This document shows positions 26,245 to 38,487 of a DNA stretch of 64,000 nt, piece by piece. Where the stretch lies: contig NW_026869996.1 of NCBI RefSeq assembly GCF_020882245.1, positions 7,152,945-7,216,944 of the forward strand. Direction: 5' to 3'. The notes below the pieces were generated by a model, which was not told the DNA's origin, did not search any database, and worked only from the letters and a program-made list of their open reading frames with translations. Position 1 is the stretch's first letter, and each line of letters starts with the position of its first letter. The translations under genes were made by a program, and so were the position numbers. Origin of the DNA: Rhopalosiphum padi. Taxonomy: Eukaryota > Arthropoda > Insecta > Hemiptera > Aphididae.

Positions 26245-27342
26245 ACTCATTAAAAATCCATAGAATTCTCTAAAAACCCTCAAAACTCCTCAGTAATTCC
26301 ATTATAAAGCAGTGAAAATTATTAAAACTCTGAAACAACCCGTGGAATTCTTTAATAATCCCTTAAACTTCTTAATACCTCCATACCAAAGTCAATATTC
26401 ATTAAAATTCAGTTAAATTCCATCATACTACACAATTCCTCCAAAGCAAAGTCTCAATACTCATTAAAAATCCATAGAATTCTCTAAAATCCCTCAAAAC
26501 TCCTCATTAACTCCATTATAAAGCAGTGAAAATTATTAAAACTCTGATAAAACACGTGGAGTTTGTTAATAACCCATGAAACTTCTTAATACCTCCAAAG
26601 CAAAGTCTCAATACTCATTAAAAATACAATAAACTCCATAATACTACACAATTCCTCCAAAGCAAAGACTCAATACTCATTAAAAAATTCATAGAATTCT
26701 CTAAAAACCCTCAAAACTCCTCAATAATTCCATTATAAAGCAGGGAAAATTATTAAAACTCTGAAAAAACAGGTGGAATTCGTTAATCATCCCTTAAACT
26801 TCTTAATACCTCCATACCAAAGTCTCAATATTCATTAAAAATCCAATATACTCCATAATACTATACAATTCCTCAAAAGCAAAGACTCAATACTCATTAA
26901 AAATTCATAGAATTCTCTAAAACCCTCAAAACTCCTCAATAATTCCATTATAAAGCAGTGAAAATTATTAAAACTCTGAAACAACCCGTGGAATTCTTTT
27001 GATAATCCTTAAACTTCTTAATACCTCCATACCAAAGTCTCAATATTCATTAAAAATCCAATAAACTCCATAATACTACACAATTCCTCCAAAGCAAAGT
27101 CTCAATACTCATAAAAAATCCATAGAATTCTCTAAAAACCCTCAAAACTCCTCAATAATTCCATTATAAAGCAGTGAAAATTATTTAAAACTCTGAAAAA
27201 ACACGTGGAATTCGTTTAATAACCCATGAAACTTCTTAATACCTCCAAAGCAAAGTCTCAATACTCATTAAAAATCCATAGAATTTTCTAAAAAACCCTC
27301 AAAACTCCTCAATAATTCCATTATAAAGCAGTGAAAATTATA
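26245..27342 (+). repeat. Higher-order block L5, copy 2, truncated by gap
   Basis: Partner of 22975-24072. It carries several one-base length changes that its partner lacks or has differently, for example CTCTAAAACCC near 26918, TTCTTTTGATAATCCTT near 26994, TTATTTAAAAC near 27182, TTCGTTTAATAACC near 27210 and TTCTAAAAAACCC near 27285. Nearly all lie in homopolymers, which suggests unpolished sequence next to the gap rather than biological divergence. Confidence 0.8.
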
Positions 27343-27842
27343 NNNNNNNNNNNNNNNNNNNNNNNNNNNNNNNNNNNNNNNNNNNNNNNNNNNNNNNNNN
27401 NNNNNNNNNNNNNNNNNNNNNNNNNNNNNNNNNNNNNNNNNNNNNNNNNNNNNNNNNNNNNNNNNNNNNNNNNNNNNNNNNNNNNNNNNNNNNNNNNNNN
27501 NNNNNNNNNNNNNNNNNNNNNNNNNNNNNNNNNNNNNNNNNNNNNNNNNNNNNNNNNNNNNNNNNNNNNNNNNNNNNNNNNNNNNNNNNNNNNNNNNNNN
27601 NNNNNNNNNNNNNNNNNNNNNNNNNNNNNNNNNNNNNNNNNNNNNNNNNNNNNNNNNNNNNNNNNNNNNNNNNNNNNNNNNNNNNNNNNNNNNNNNNNNN
27701 NNNNNNNNNNNNNNNNNNNNNNNNNNNNNNNNNNNNNNNNNNNNNNNNNNNNNNNNNNNNNNNNNNNNNNNNNNNNNNNNNNNNNNNNNNNNNNNNNNNN
27801 NNNNNNNNNNNNNNNNNNNNNNNNNNNNNNNNNNNNNNNNNN
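27343..27842. other. Assembly gap, exactly 500 Ns
   Basis: All 500 positions are N. A round length is typical of a placeholder, so the real distance is unknown. The gap interrupts a satellite unit on both sides: the left edge stops inside A2 after GTGAAAATTATA, and the right edge resumes inside an inverted A1 at TTGAGTATTGAGAC. Any open reading frame drawn across the Ns has no coding support. Confidence 0.99.
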
Positions 27843-29840
27843 TTGAGTATTGAGACTTTGCTTTGTAGGTATTAAGAAGTTTCATGGATTATTAACGAAT
27901 TCCACGTGTTTGTTTTAGAGTTTTAATAATTTTCACTGCTTTATAATGGAATTATTGAGGAGTTTTTGAGGGATTTTAAGGAATTCAATGGATTTTTTAT
28001 ATGAGTATTTAGACTTTTCTTTGGAGGATTTTTGTAGTATGATGGAGTTTAACAGAATTTTAATGAATATTGAGACTTTGCATTGTTGGTATTAAGAAGT
28101 TACATGGGTTATTAACGAATTCCACGTGTTTTTCAGTGTTTTAATAATTTTCACTGCTTTATAATGGAATTATTGAGGAGTTTTGAGGGATTTTAAAGAA
28201 TTCAATGGATTTTTAATGAGTATTGAGACTTTGCTTTGGAGGATTTTTGTAGTATGATGGAGTTTAACAGAATTTTAATGAAATATTGAGACTTTGCATT
28301 GTTGGTATTAAGAAGTTACATGGGTTATTAACGAATTCCACGTGTTTTTCAGTGTTTTAATAATTTTTCACTGCTTTATAATGGAATTATTGAGGAGTTT
28401 TGAGAATTTATAGAGAATTCTATGGATTTTTATTGAGTATTGAGACTTTGCTTTGGAGGTATTAAGAAGTTTCATGGGTTATTAACGAATTCCACGTGTT
28501 TTTTTTCAGAGTTTTAATAATTTTCACTGCTTTATAATGGAATTATTGAGGAGTTTTGAGGGATTTTAAAGAGTTTCAATGGATTTTTAATGGAGTATTG
28601 AGACTTTGCTTTGGAGGATTTGTGTAGTATGATGGAGTTTAACGAAATTTTAATGAATATTGACACTTTGCTTTGGATGGTATTAAGAAGATTCATGGGT
28701 TATTAACGAATTCCACGTGTTTTTTCAGTTTTAATAATTTTCACTGCTTTAGAATGGAATTATTGAGGAGTTTTGAGGGATTTTAAAGAATTCAATGGAT
28801 TTTTTAATGAGTATTGAGACTTTGCTTTGTAGGTATTAAGAAGTTTCATGGATTATTAACGAATTCCACGTGTTTGTTTTAGAGTTTTAATAATTTTCAC
28901 TGCTTTATAATGGAATTATTTGAGGAGTTTTGAGGGATTTTAAAGAGTTCAATGGATTTTTAATGAGTATTGAGACTTTGCTTTTGGAGGATTTGTGTAG
29001 TATGATGGAGTTTAACGAAATTTTAATGAATATTGACACTTTGCTTTGGAGGTATTAAGAAGATTCATGGGTTATTAACGAATTCCACGTGTTTGTTTTA
29101 GAGTTTTAATAATTTTCACTGCTTTATAATGGAATTATTGAGGAGTTTTGAGGGATTTTAAAGAGTTCAATGGATTTTTAATGAGTATTGAGACTTTGCT
29201 TTGGAGGATTTGTGTAGTATGATGGAGTTTAACGAAATTTTAATGAATATTGACACTTTGCTTTGGAGGGTATTAAGAAGATTCATTGGTTATTAACGAA
29301 TTCCACGTGTTTTTTCAGTTTTAATAATTTTCACTGCTTTATAATGGAATTATTGAGGAGTTTTGAGGGATTTTAAAGAATTCAATGGATTTTTTATTGA
29401 GTATTGAGACTTTGCTTTGGAGGATTCGTGTAGTATGATGGAGTTTACCGGAATTTTAATGAATATTGAGACTTTGCTTTGGAGGTTTTAAGAAGTTTCA
29501 AGGATTATTAAAGAATTCCACGGGGTTTTTCAGAGTTTTAATAATTTCCACTGCTTTATAATGGAATTATTGAGGAGTTTTGAGGGATTTTAAAGAATTC
29601 AATGGATTTTTAATGAGTATTGAGACTTTGCTTTGGAGGATTTTTGTAGTATGATGGAGTTTAACAGAATTTTTAATGAATATTGAGACTTTGCATTGTT
29701 GGTATTAAGAAGTTACATGGGTTTATTAACGAATTCCACGTGTTTTTTTTCAGAGTTTTAATAATTTTCACTGCTTTAAAATGGAATTATTGAGGGAGTT
29801 TTGAGAATTTATAGAGAATTCTATGGATTTTTATTGAGTA

Positions 29841-29880
29841 TTGAGACTTTGCTTTGGAGTGAGAATTCCACGTGTTTTTT
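29841..29880 (-). repeat. Internally deleted unit junction
   Basis: Inverted A1 ends GCTTTGGAG and is followed by TGA and then directly by GAATTCCACGTG. The usual 28 bp or so (GGTATTAAGAAG through GTTATTAAC) of inverted A2 is missing. AATTCC landmarks at 29732 and 29864 are only 132 bp apart. It lies in the error-rich zone, so it may be a misassembly as easily as a real deletion. Confidence 0.6.
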
Positions 29881-32800
29881 TTCAGAGTTTTAATAATTTT
29901 CACTGCTTTATAATGGAATTATTGAGGAGTTTTGAGGGATTTTAAAGAGTTCAATGGATTTTTAATGAGTATTGAGACTTTGCTTTGGAGGATTTGTGTA
30001 GTATGATGGAGTTTAACGAAATTTTAATGAATATTGACACTTTGCTTTGGAGGTATTAAGAAGATTCATGGGGTTATTAACGAATTCCACCGTGGTTTTT
30101 TCAGTTTTAATAATTTTCACTGCTTTAGAATGGAATTATTGAGGAGTTTTGAGGGATTTTAAAGAATTCAATGGATTTTTAATGAGTATTGAGACTTTGC
30201 TTTGTAGGTATTAAGAAGTTTCATGGATTATTAACGAATTCCACGTGTTTGTTTTAGAGTTTTAATAATTTTCACTGCTTTATAATGGAATTATTGAGGA
30301 GTTTTGAGGGATTTTAAAGAGTTCAATGGATTTTTAATGAGTATTGAGACTTTGCTTTGGAGGATTTGTGTAGTATGATGGAGTTTAAACGGAATTTTAT
30401 TGAATATTGAGACTTTGCTTTGTAGGTATTAAGAAGTTTCATGGGTTATTAACGAATTCCACGTGTTTTTTCAGTGTTTTAATAATTTTCACTGCTTAAT
30501 AATGGAATTATTGAGGAGTTTTGAGGGTTTTTAGAGAATTCAATGGATTTTTAATGAGTATTGAGACTTTGCTTTGGAGTATTTGTGTAGTATGATGGAG
30601 TTTAAACGGAATTTTAATGAATATTGATACTTTGGTATGGAGGTATTAAGTAGTTTCAAGGATTATTAAAGAATTCCACGGGTTTTTTCAGTGTTTTAAT
30701 AATTTTCACTGCTTTATAATGGAATTATTGAGGAGTTTTGAGGGATTTTAAAGAATTCAATGGATTTTAAATGAGTATTGAGACTTTGCTTTGGAGGATT
30801 TTTGTAGTATGATGGAGTTTTAACAGAATTTTAATGAATATTGAGACTTTGCATTGTTGGTATTAAGAAGTTACATGGGTTATTAAACGAATTCCACGTG
30901 TTTTTCAGTGTTTTAGAATAATTTTCACTGCTTTATAATGGAATTATTGAGGAGTTTTGGAGGGATTTTAAAGAATTCAATGGATTTTTTAATGAGTATT
31001 GACACTTTGCTTTGGAGGTATTAAGAAGTTTCATGGGTTATTAACGAATTCCACGTGATTTTTCAGAGTTTTAATAGTTTTCACTTGCTTTATAATGGTA
31101 TTATTGAAGAGTTTTGAGGGATTTTAGAGAATTCTATGGATTTTTATTGAGTATTGAGACTTTGCTTTGGAGGATTCGTGTAGTATGATGGAGTTTACCG
31201 GGAATTTTAATGAATATTGAGACTTTGCTTTGGAGGTTTTAAGAAGTTTCAAGGATTATTAAAGAATTCCACGGGGTTTTTCAGAGTTTTAATAATTTCC
31301 ACTGCTTTATAATGGAATTATTGAGGAGTTTTGAGGGATTTTAAAGAATTCAATGGATTTTTTAATGAGTATTGAGACTTTGCTTTGGAGGATTTTTGTA
31401 GTATGATGGAGTTTAACAGAATTTTAATGAATATTGAGACTTTGCATTGTTGGTATTAAGAAGTTACATGGGTTATTAACGAATTCCACGTGTTTTTCAG
31501 TGTTTTAATAATTTTCACTGCTTTATAATGGAATTATTGAGGAGTTTTGAGGGATTTTAAAAGAATTCAATGGATTTTAATGAGTATTGAGGACTTTGCT
31601 TTGGAGGATTTTTGTAGTATGATGGAGTTTAACAGAATTTTAATGAATTATGGACTTTGCTTTGTAGGTATTAAGAAGTTTCATGGGTTATTAAAGAATT
31701 CCACGGGTTTTTTTCAGTTTTAATAATTTTCACTGCTTTAAAATGGAATTATTGAGGGAGTTTTGAGAATTTATAGAGAATTCTATGGATTTTTATTGAG
31801 TATTGAGACTTTGCTTTGGAGGTATTAAGAAGTTTCATGGGTTATTAACGAATTCCACGTGTTTTTTTTCAGAGTTTTAATAATTTTCACTGCTTTATAA
31901 TGGAATTATTGAGGAGTTTTGAGGGATTTTAAAGAATTCAATGGATTTTTAATGAGTATTGAGACTTTGCTTTGGAGTATTTGTGTAGTATGATGGAGTT
32001 TTAACGGAATTTTAATGAATATTGATACTTTGGTATGGAGGTATTAAGTAGTTTCAAGGATTATTAAAGAATTCCACGGGGTTTTTCAGAGTTTTAATAA
32101 TTTCCACTGCTTTATAATGGAATTATTGAGGAGTTTTGAGGGATTTTAAAGAATTCAATGGATTTTTTAATGAGTATTGAGACTTTGCTTTGGAGGATTT
32201 GTGTAGTATGATGGAGTTTAACGGAATTTTATTGAATATTGAGACTTTGCTTTGTAGGTATTAAGAAGTTTCATGGGTTATTAAAGAATTCCACGGGTTT
32301 TTTTCAGTGTTTTAATAATTTTCACTGCTTTATAATGGAATTATTGAGGAGTTTTGAGGGATTTTAAAGAATTCAATGGATTTTAAATGAGTATTGAGAC
32401 TTTGCTTTGGAGGATTTTTGTAGTATGATGGAGTTTAACAGAATTTTAATGAATATTGAGACTTTGCATTGTTGGTATTAAGAAGTTACATGGGTTATTA
32501 ACGAATTCCACGTGTTTTTCAGTGTTTTAATAATTTTCACTGCTTTATAATGGAATTATTGAGGAGTTTTGAGGGATTTTAAAGAATTCAATGGATTTTT
32601 AATGAGTATTTGAGACTTTGCTTTGGAGGATTTTTTGTAGTATGATGGAGTTTAACAGAATTTTTAATGAATATTGAGACTTTGCATTGTTGGTATTAAG
32701 AAGTTACATGGGTTATTAACGAATTCCACGTGTTTTTCAGTGTTTTAATAATTTTCACTGCTTTATAATGGAATTATTGAGGAGTTTTGAGGGATTTTAA

Positions 32801-33965
32801 AGAATTCAATGGATTTTTAATGAGTATTGAGACTTTGCTTTGGAGGATATGTGTAGTATGATGGAGTTTAACAGAATTTTAATGAATTATGGACTTTGCT
32901 TTGTAGGTATTAAGAAGTTTCATGGGTTATTAAAGAATTCCACGGGTTTTTTCAGTTTTAAATAATTTTCACTGCTTTAAAATGGAATTATTGAGGAGTT
33001 TTGAGGGATTTTAAAGAATTCAATGGATTTTTAATGAGTATTGAGACTTTGTTTTGGAGGATTTTTTGTTGTATGATGGAGTTTAACAGAATTTTAATGA
33101 ATATTGAGACTTTGCTTTGGAGGTATTAAGAAGTTTCATGGGTTATTAAACGAATTCCACGTGATTTTTCAGAGTTTTAATAGTTTTCACTGCTTTATAA
33201 TGGAATTATTGAGGAGTTTTGAGGGATTTTAAGAATTCAATGGATTTTTAATGAGTATTGAGACTCTGCTTTGGAGAATTTGTGTAAGTAATGATGGAGT
33301 TTATTGGAATTTTAATGAAATTATTGAGACTTTGCTTTGGAGGTATTAAGAAGATTCATGGGGTTATTAACGAATTCCACGTGTTTTTTCAGTTTTAAAT
33401 AATTTTTCACTGCTTTATAATGGAAATTATTGAGGAGTTTTGAGGGATTTTTAAAGAATTCAATGGATTTTTAATGAGTATTGAGACTTTGCTTTGTAGG
33501 TATTAAGAAGTTTCCATGGATTATTAACGAATTCCACGTGTTTGTTTTAGAGTTTTAATAATTTTCACTGCTTTATAATGGAATTATTGAGGAGTTTTTG
33601 AGGGATTTTAAGGAATTCAATGGATTTTTTATGAGTATTTAGACTTTTCTTTGGAGGATTTTTGTAGTATGATTGGAGTTTAACAGAATTTTAATGAAAT
33701 ATGAGACTTTGCATTGTTGGTATTAAGAAGTTACATGGGTTATTAACGAATTCCAACGTGTTTTTCAGTGTTTTAATAATTTTCACTGCTTTATAATGGA
33801 ATTATTGAGGAGTTTTGAGGGATTTTAAAGAATTCAATGGATTTTTAATGAGTATTGAGGACTTTGCTTTGGAGGATTTTTGTAGTATGATGGAGTTTAA
33901 CCAGATTTTAATGAATATTGAGACTTTGCATTGTTGGTATTAAGAAGTTTCATGGATTATTAACG

Positions 33966-34050
33966 AATTCCACGTGTTTGTTTTAGAGTTTTAATAATTT
34001 TCACTGCTTTATAATGGAATTATTTTTCATGGATTATTAACGAATTCCAC
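33966..34050 (-). repeat. Tandem A2-only junction, 77-bp period
   Basis: AATTCCACGTGTTTG landmarks at 33966 and 34043 are 77 bp apart. An inverted A2 runs through AATGGAATTATT and then jumps to TTTCATGGATTATTAAC of another A2, skipping A1. Both copies share the GTTTGTTTTAGAG variant. This is the only place I saw the submodule period exposed directly. It lies at the edge of the error-rich zone. Confidence 0.6.
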
Positions 34051-34539
34051 GTGTTTGTTTTAGAGTTTTAATAATTTTCACTGCTTTATAATGGAATTAT
34101 TGAGGAGTTTTGAGGGATTTTAAAGAGTTCAATGGATTTTTTAATGAGTATTGAGACTTTGCTTTGGAGGATTTGTGTAGTATGATGGAGTTTAACGAAA
34201 TTTTAATGAATATTGACACTTTGCTTTGGAGGTATTAAGAAGATTCATGGGTTATTAACGAATTCCACGTGTTTTTTCAGTTTTAATAATTTTCACTGCT
34301 TTATAATGGAATTATTGAGGAGTTTTGAGGGATTTTAAAGAATTCAATGGATTTTTAATGAGTATTGACACTTTGCTTTGGAGGTATTAAGAAGTTTCAT
34401 GGGTTATTAACGAATTCCACGTGATTTTTCAGAGTTTTAATAGTTTTCACTGCTTTATAATGGTATTATTGAAGAGTTTTGAGGGATTTTAGAGAATTCT
34501 ATAGATTTTTATTGAGTATTGAGACTTTGCTTTGGAGGA

Positions 34540-36512
34540 TTCGTGTAGTATGATGGAGTTTACCGGAATTTTAATGAATATTGAGACTTTGCTTTGGAGG
34601 TTTTAAGAAGTTTCAAGGATTATTAAAGAATTCCACGGGGTTTTTCAGAGTTTTAATAATTTCCACTGCTTTATAATGGAATTATTGAGGAGTTTTGAGG
34701 GATTTTAAAGAATTCAATGGATTTTTAATGAGTATTGAGACTTTGCTTTGGAGGATTTTTGTAGTATGATGGAGTTTAACAGAATTTTAATGAATATTGA
34801 GACTTTGCATTGTTGGTATTAAGAAGTTACATGGGTTATTAACGAATTCCACGTGTTTTTTTCAGAGTTTTAATAATTTTCACTGCTTTAAAATGGAATT
34901 ATTGAGGAGTTTTGAGAATTTATAGAGAATTCTATGGATTTTTATTGAGTATTGAGACTTTGCTTTGGAGGTATTAAGAAGTTTCATGGGTTATTAACGA
35001 ATTCCACGTGTTTTTTTCAGAGTTTTAATAATTTTCACTGCTTTATAATGGAATTATTGAGGAGTTTTGAGGGATTTTAAAGAGTTCAATGGATTTTTAA
35101 TGAGTATTGAGACTTTGCTTTGGAGGATTTGTGTAGTATGATGGAGTTTAACGAAATTTTAATGAATATTGACACTTTGCTTTGGAGGTATTAAGAAGAT
35201 TCATGGGTTATTAACGAATTCCACGTGTTTTTTCAGTTTTAATAATTTTCACTGCTTTAGAATGGAATTATTGAGGAGTTTTGAGGGATTTTAAAGAATT
35301 CAATGGATTTTTAATGAGTATTGAGACTTTGCTTTGTAGGTATTAAGAAGTTTCATGGATTATTAACGAATTCCACGTGTTTGTTTTAGAGTTTTAATAA
35401 TTTTCACTGCTTTATAATGGAATTATTGAGGAGTTTTGAGGGATTTTAAAGAGTTCAATGGATTTTTAATGAGTATTGAGACTTTGCTTTGGAGGATTTG
35501 TGTAGTATGATGGAGTTTAACGGAATTTTATTGAATATTGAGACTTTGCTTTGTAGGTATTAAGAAGTTTCATGGGTTATTAACGAATTCCACGTGTTTT
35601 TCAGTGTTTTAATAATTTTTACTGCTTTATAATGGAATTATTGAGGAGTTTTGAGGGTTTTTAGAGAATTCAATGGATTTTTAATGAGTATTGAGACTTT
35701 GCTTTGGAGTATTTGTGTAGTATGATGGAGTTTAACGGAATTTTAATGAATATTGATACTTTGGTATGGAGGTATTAAGTAGTTTCAAGGATTATTAAAG
35801 AATTCCACGGGGTTTTTCAGAGTTTTAATAATTTCCACTGCTTTATAATGGAATTATTGAGGAGTTTTGAGGGATTTTAAAGAATTCAATGGATTTTTAA
35901 TGAGTATTGAGACTTTGCTTTGGAGGATTTGTGTAGTATGATGGAGTTTAACGGAATTTTATTGAATATTGAGACTTTGCTTTGTAGGTATTAAGAAGTT
36001 TCATGGGTTATTAAAGAATTCCACGGGTTTTTTCAGTGTTTTAATAATTTTCACTGCTTTATAATGGAATTATTGAGGAGTTTTGAGGGATTTTAAAGAA
36101 TTCAATGGATTTTAAATGAGTATTGAGACTTTGCTTTGGAGGATTTTTGTAGTATGATGGAGTTTAACAGAATTTTAATGAATATTGAGACTTTGCATTG
36201 TTGGTATTAAGAAGTTACATGGGTTATTAACGAATTCCACGTGTTTTTTCAGTGTTTTAATAATTTTCACTGCTTTATAATGGAATTATTGAGGAGTTTT
36301 GAGGGATTTTAAAGAATTCAATGGATTTTTAATGAGTATTGACACTTTGCTTTGGAGGTATTAAGAAGTTTCATGGGTTATTAACGAATTCCACGTGATT
36401 TTTCAGAGTTTTAATAGTTTTCACTGCTTTATAATGGTATTATTGAAGAGTTTTGAGGGATTTTAGAGAATTCTATGGATTTTTATTGAGTATTGAGACT
36501 TTGCTTTGGAGG
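34540..36512 (-). repeat. Right-arm 1,974-bp higher-order repeat, copy 1
   Basis: The GATTCGTGTAGTATG/TTTACCGG variant recurs near 34540, 36513 and 38488 (TTTACCG positions 34561, 36535 and 38510), giving periods of about 1,974 bp. Between the first two I count ten A modules, seven with B (about 215-218 bp each) and three without (about 150-153 bp). 7 x 216 + 3 x 154 equals 1,974. The order of variants (TTCCACGGGG, TTACATGGG, GAATTTATAGAG and so on) is largely repeated in the next copy. Confidence 0.8.
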
Positions 36513-38487
36513 ATTCGTGTAGTATGATGGAGTTTACCGGAATTTTAATGAATATTGAGACTTTGCTTTGGAGGTTTTAAGAAGTTTCAAGGATTATTAA
36601 AGAATTCCACGGGGTTTTTCAGAGTTTTAATAATTTCCACTGCTTTATAATGGAATTATTGAGGAGTTTTGAGGGATTTTAAAGAATTCAATGGATTTTT
36701 AATGAGTATTGAGACTTTGCTTTGGAGGATTTTTGTAGTATGATGGAGTTTAACAGAATTTTAATGAATATTGAGACTTTGCATTGTTGGTATTAAGAAG
36801 TTACATGGGTTATTAACGAATTCCACGTGTTTTTCAGTGTTTTAATAATTTTCACTGCTTTATAATGGAATTATTGAGGAGTTTTGAGGGATTTTAAAGA
36901 ATTCAATGGATTTTTAATGAGTATTGAGACTTTGCTTTGGAGGTATTAAGAAGTTTCATGGGTTATTAACGAATTCCACGTGTTTTTTTTCAGAGTTTTA
37001 ATAATTTTCACTGCTTTATAATGGAATTATTGAGGAGTTTTGAGGGATTTTAAAGAGTTCAATGGATTTTTAATGAGTATTGAGACTTTGCTTTGGAGGA
37101 TTTGTGTAGTATGATGGAGTTTAACGAAATTTTAATGAATATTGACACTTTGCTTTGGAGGTATTAAGAAGATTCATGGGTTATTAACGAATTCCACGTG
37201 TTTTTTCAGTTTTAATAATTTTCACTGCTTTAGAATGGAATTATTGAGGAGTTTTGAGGGATTTTAAAGAATTCAATGGATTTTTTAATGAGTATTGAGA
37301 CTTTGCTTTGTAGGTATTAAGAAGTTTCATGGATTATTAACGAATTCCACGTGTTTGTTTTAGAGTTTTAATAATTTTCACTGCTTTATAATGGAATTAT
37401 TGAGGAGTTTTGAGGGATTTTAAAAGAGTTCAATGGATTTTTAATGAGTATTGAGACTTTGCTTTGGAGGATTTGTGTAGTATGATGGAGTTTAACGGAA
37501 TTTTATTGAATATTGAGACTTTGCTTTGTAGGTATTAAGAAGTTTCATGGGTTATTAACGAATTCCACGTGTTTTTCAGTGTTTTAATAATTTTCACTGC
37601 TTTATAATGGAATTATTGAGGAGTTTTGAGGGTTTTTAGAGAATTCAATGGATTTTTAATGAGTATTGAGACTTTGCTTTGGAGTATTTGTGTAGTATGA
37701 TGGAGTTTAACGGAATTTTAATGAATATTGATACTTTGGTATGGAGGTATTAAGTAGTTTCAAGGATTATTAAAGAATTCCACGGGGTTTTTCAGAGTTT
37801 TAATAATTTCCACTGCTTTATAATGGAATTATTGAGGAGTTTTGAGGGATTTTAAAGAATTCAATGGATTTTTAATGAGTATTGAGACTTTGCTTTGGAG
37901 GATTTGTGTAGTATGATGGAGTTTAACGGAATTTTATTGAATATTGAGACTTTGCTTTGTAGGTATTAAGAAGTTTCATGGGTTATTAAAGAATTCCAAC
38001 GGGTTTTTTCAGTGTTTTAATAATTTTCACTGCTTTATAATGGAATTATTGAGGAGTTTTGAGGGATTTTAAAGAATTCAATGGATTTTAAATGAGTATT
38101 GAGACTTTGCTTTGGAGGATTTTTGTAGTATGATGGAGTTTAACAGAATTTTAATGAATATTGAGACTTTGCATTGTTGGTATTAAGAAGTTACATGGGT
38201 TATTAACGAATTCCACGTGTTTTTCAGTGTTTTAATAATTTTCACTGCTTTATAATGGAATTATTGAGGAGTTTTGAGGGATTTTAAAGAATTCAATGGA
38301 TTTTTAATGAGTATTGACACTTTGCTTTGGAGGTATTAAGAAGTTTCATGGGTTATTAACGAATTCCACGTGATTTTTCAGAGTTTTAATAGTTTTCACT
38401 GCTTTATAATGGTATTATTGAAGAGTTTTGAGGGATTTTAGAGAATTCTATGGATTTTTATTGAGTATTGAGACTTTGCTTTGGAGG
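36513..38487 (-). repeat. Right-arm 1,974-bp higher-order repeat, copy 2
   Basis: Second period of the block starting at 34540. It matches copy 1 over most of its length, for example the TTTAAAGAGTTCAATGG unit (35079 versus 37052) and the GGTATGGAGGTATTAAGTAG unit (near 35764 and 37739). A third partial period follows from about 38488. The TTTACCGAATTTT form at 38508 is a one-base-shorter version of TTTACCGGAATTTT. Confidence 0.8.

Larger units (their letters stand above)
1..27342 (+). repeat. Left arm of satellite array (A/B composite repeat)
   Basis: An uninterrupted tandem array of a 154-bp module A with an optional 62-bp module B, so the start-to-start distance is 154 or 216 bp. Unit starts are marked by TCCAAAGC, TCCATAGC or TCCATACC right after TTAATACC or ACAATTCC. 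Consensus A is about 30% GC with strong strand asymmetry: by my count 67 A, 41 T, 34 C and 12 G. Stops occur in every frame and nothing resembles a gene. Copies differ mostly by substitutions at recurrent positions, such as ATAGAATTCTCT versus TTGAATTCTTT in A1 and CACGTGG, CAGGTGG, CCCGTGG or CCCCGTGG in A2. The array starts at base 1, so its true left end lies outside the window. The strand sign is arbitrary: it marks the orientation opposite to the right arm. Confidence 0.98.
27843..34050 (-). repeat. Low-accuracy stretch of right arm next to gap
   Basis: Units here carry many one-base additions, mostly in homopolymers, that are rare after about 34.05 kb. Examples are GGGTTTATTAACG (29720), ACCGTGGTTTTTTCAG (30090), TTATTTGAGGAG (28917), GTTATTAAACGAATTCC (30880) and TTCCAACGTG (33751). 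They disagree even between units that otherwise share private variants. The segment near 27.9-28.3 kb resembles that near 33.5-33.9 kb at an offset near 5,630, including TGAGTATTTAGAC and GGAGTTTTTGAGGG. The simplest reading is a contig end built from few or uncorrected long reads. Confidence 0.7.

Noticed and set aside
1..27342. CRISPR array
   Set aside because: There are no short identical repeats with unique spacers. Every part of each unit is itself repeated, and units are 154-216 bp.
27343..27842. The gap as the centre of a true palindrome with a unique spacer
   Set aside because: The Ns hold no information, the length is a placeholder, and the sequences on the two edges belong to different positions and subfamilies of the unit. 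A palindrome centre cannot be claimed.
27331..27846. Plus-strand open reading frame of about 171 codons
   Set aside because: It consists almost wholly of Ns, with four real codons. No coding evidence.
27268..27885. Minus-strand open reading frame of about 205 codons
   Set aside because: It is open only because it spans the 500 Ns. The real bases at either end are satellite sequence with stops in all frames nearby.
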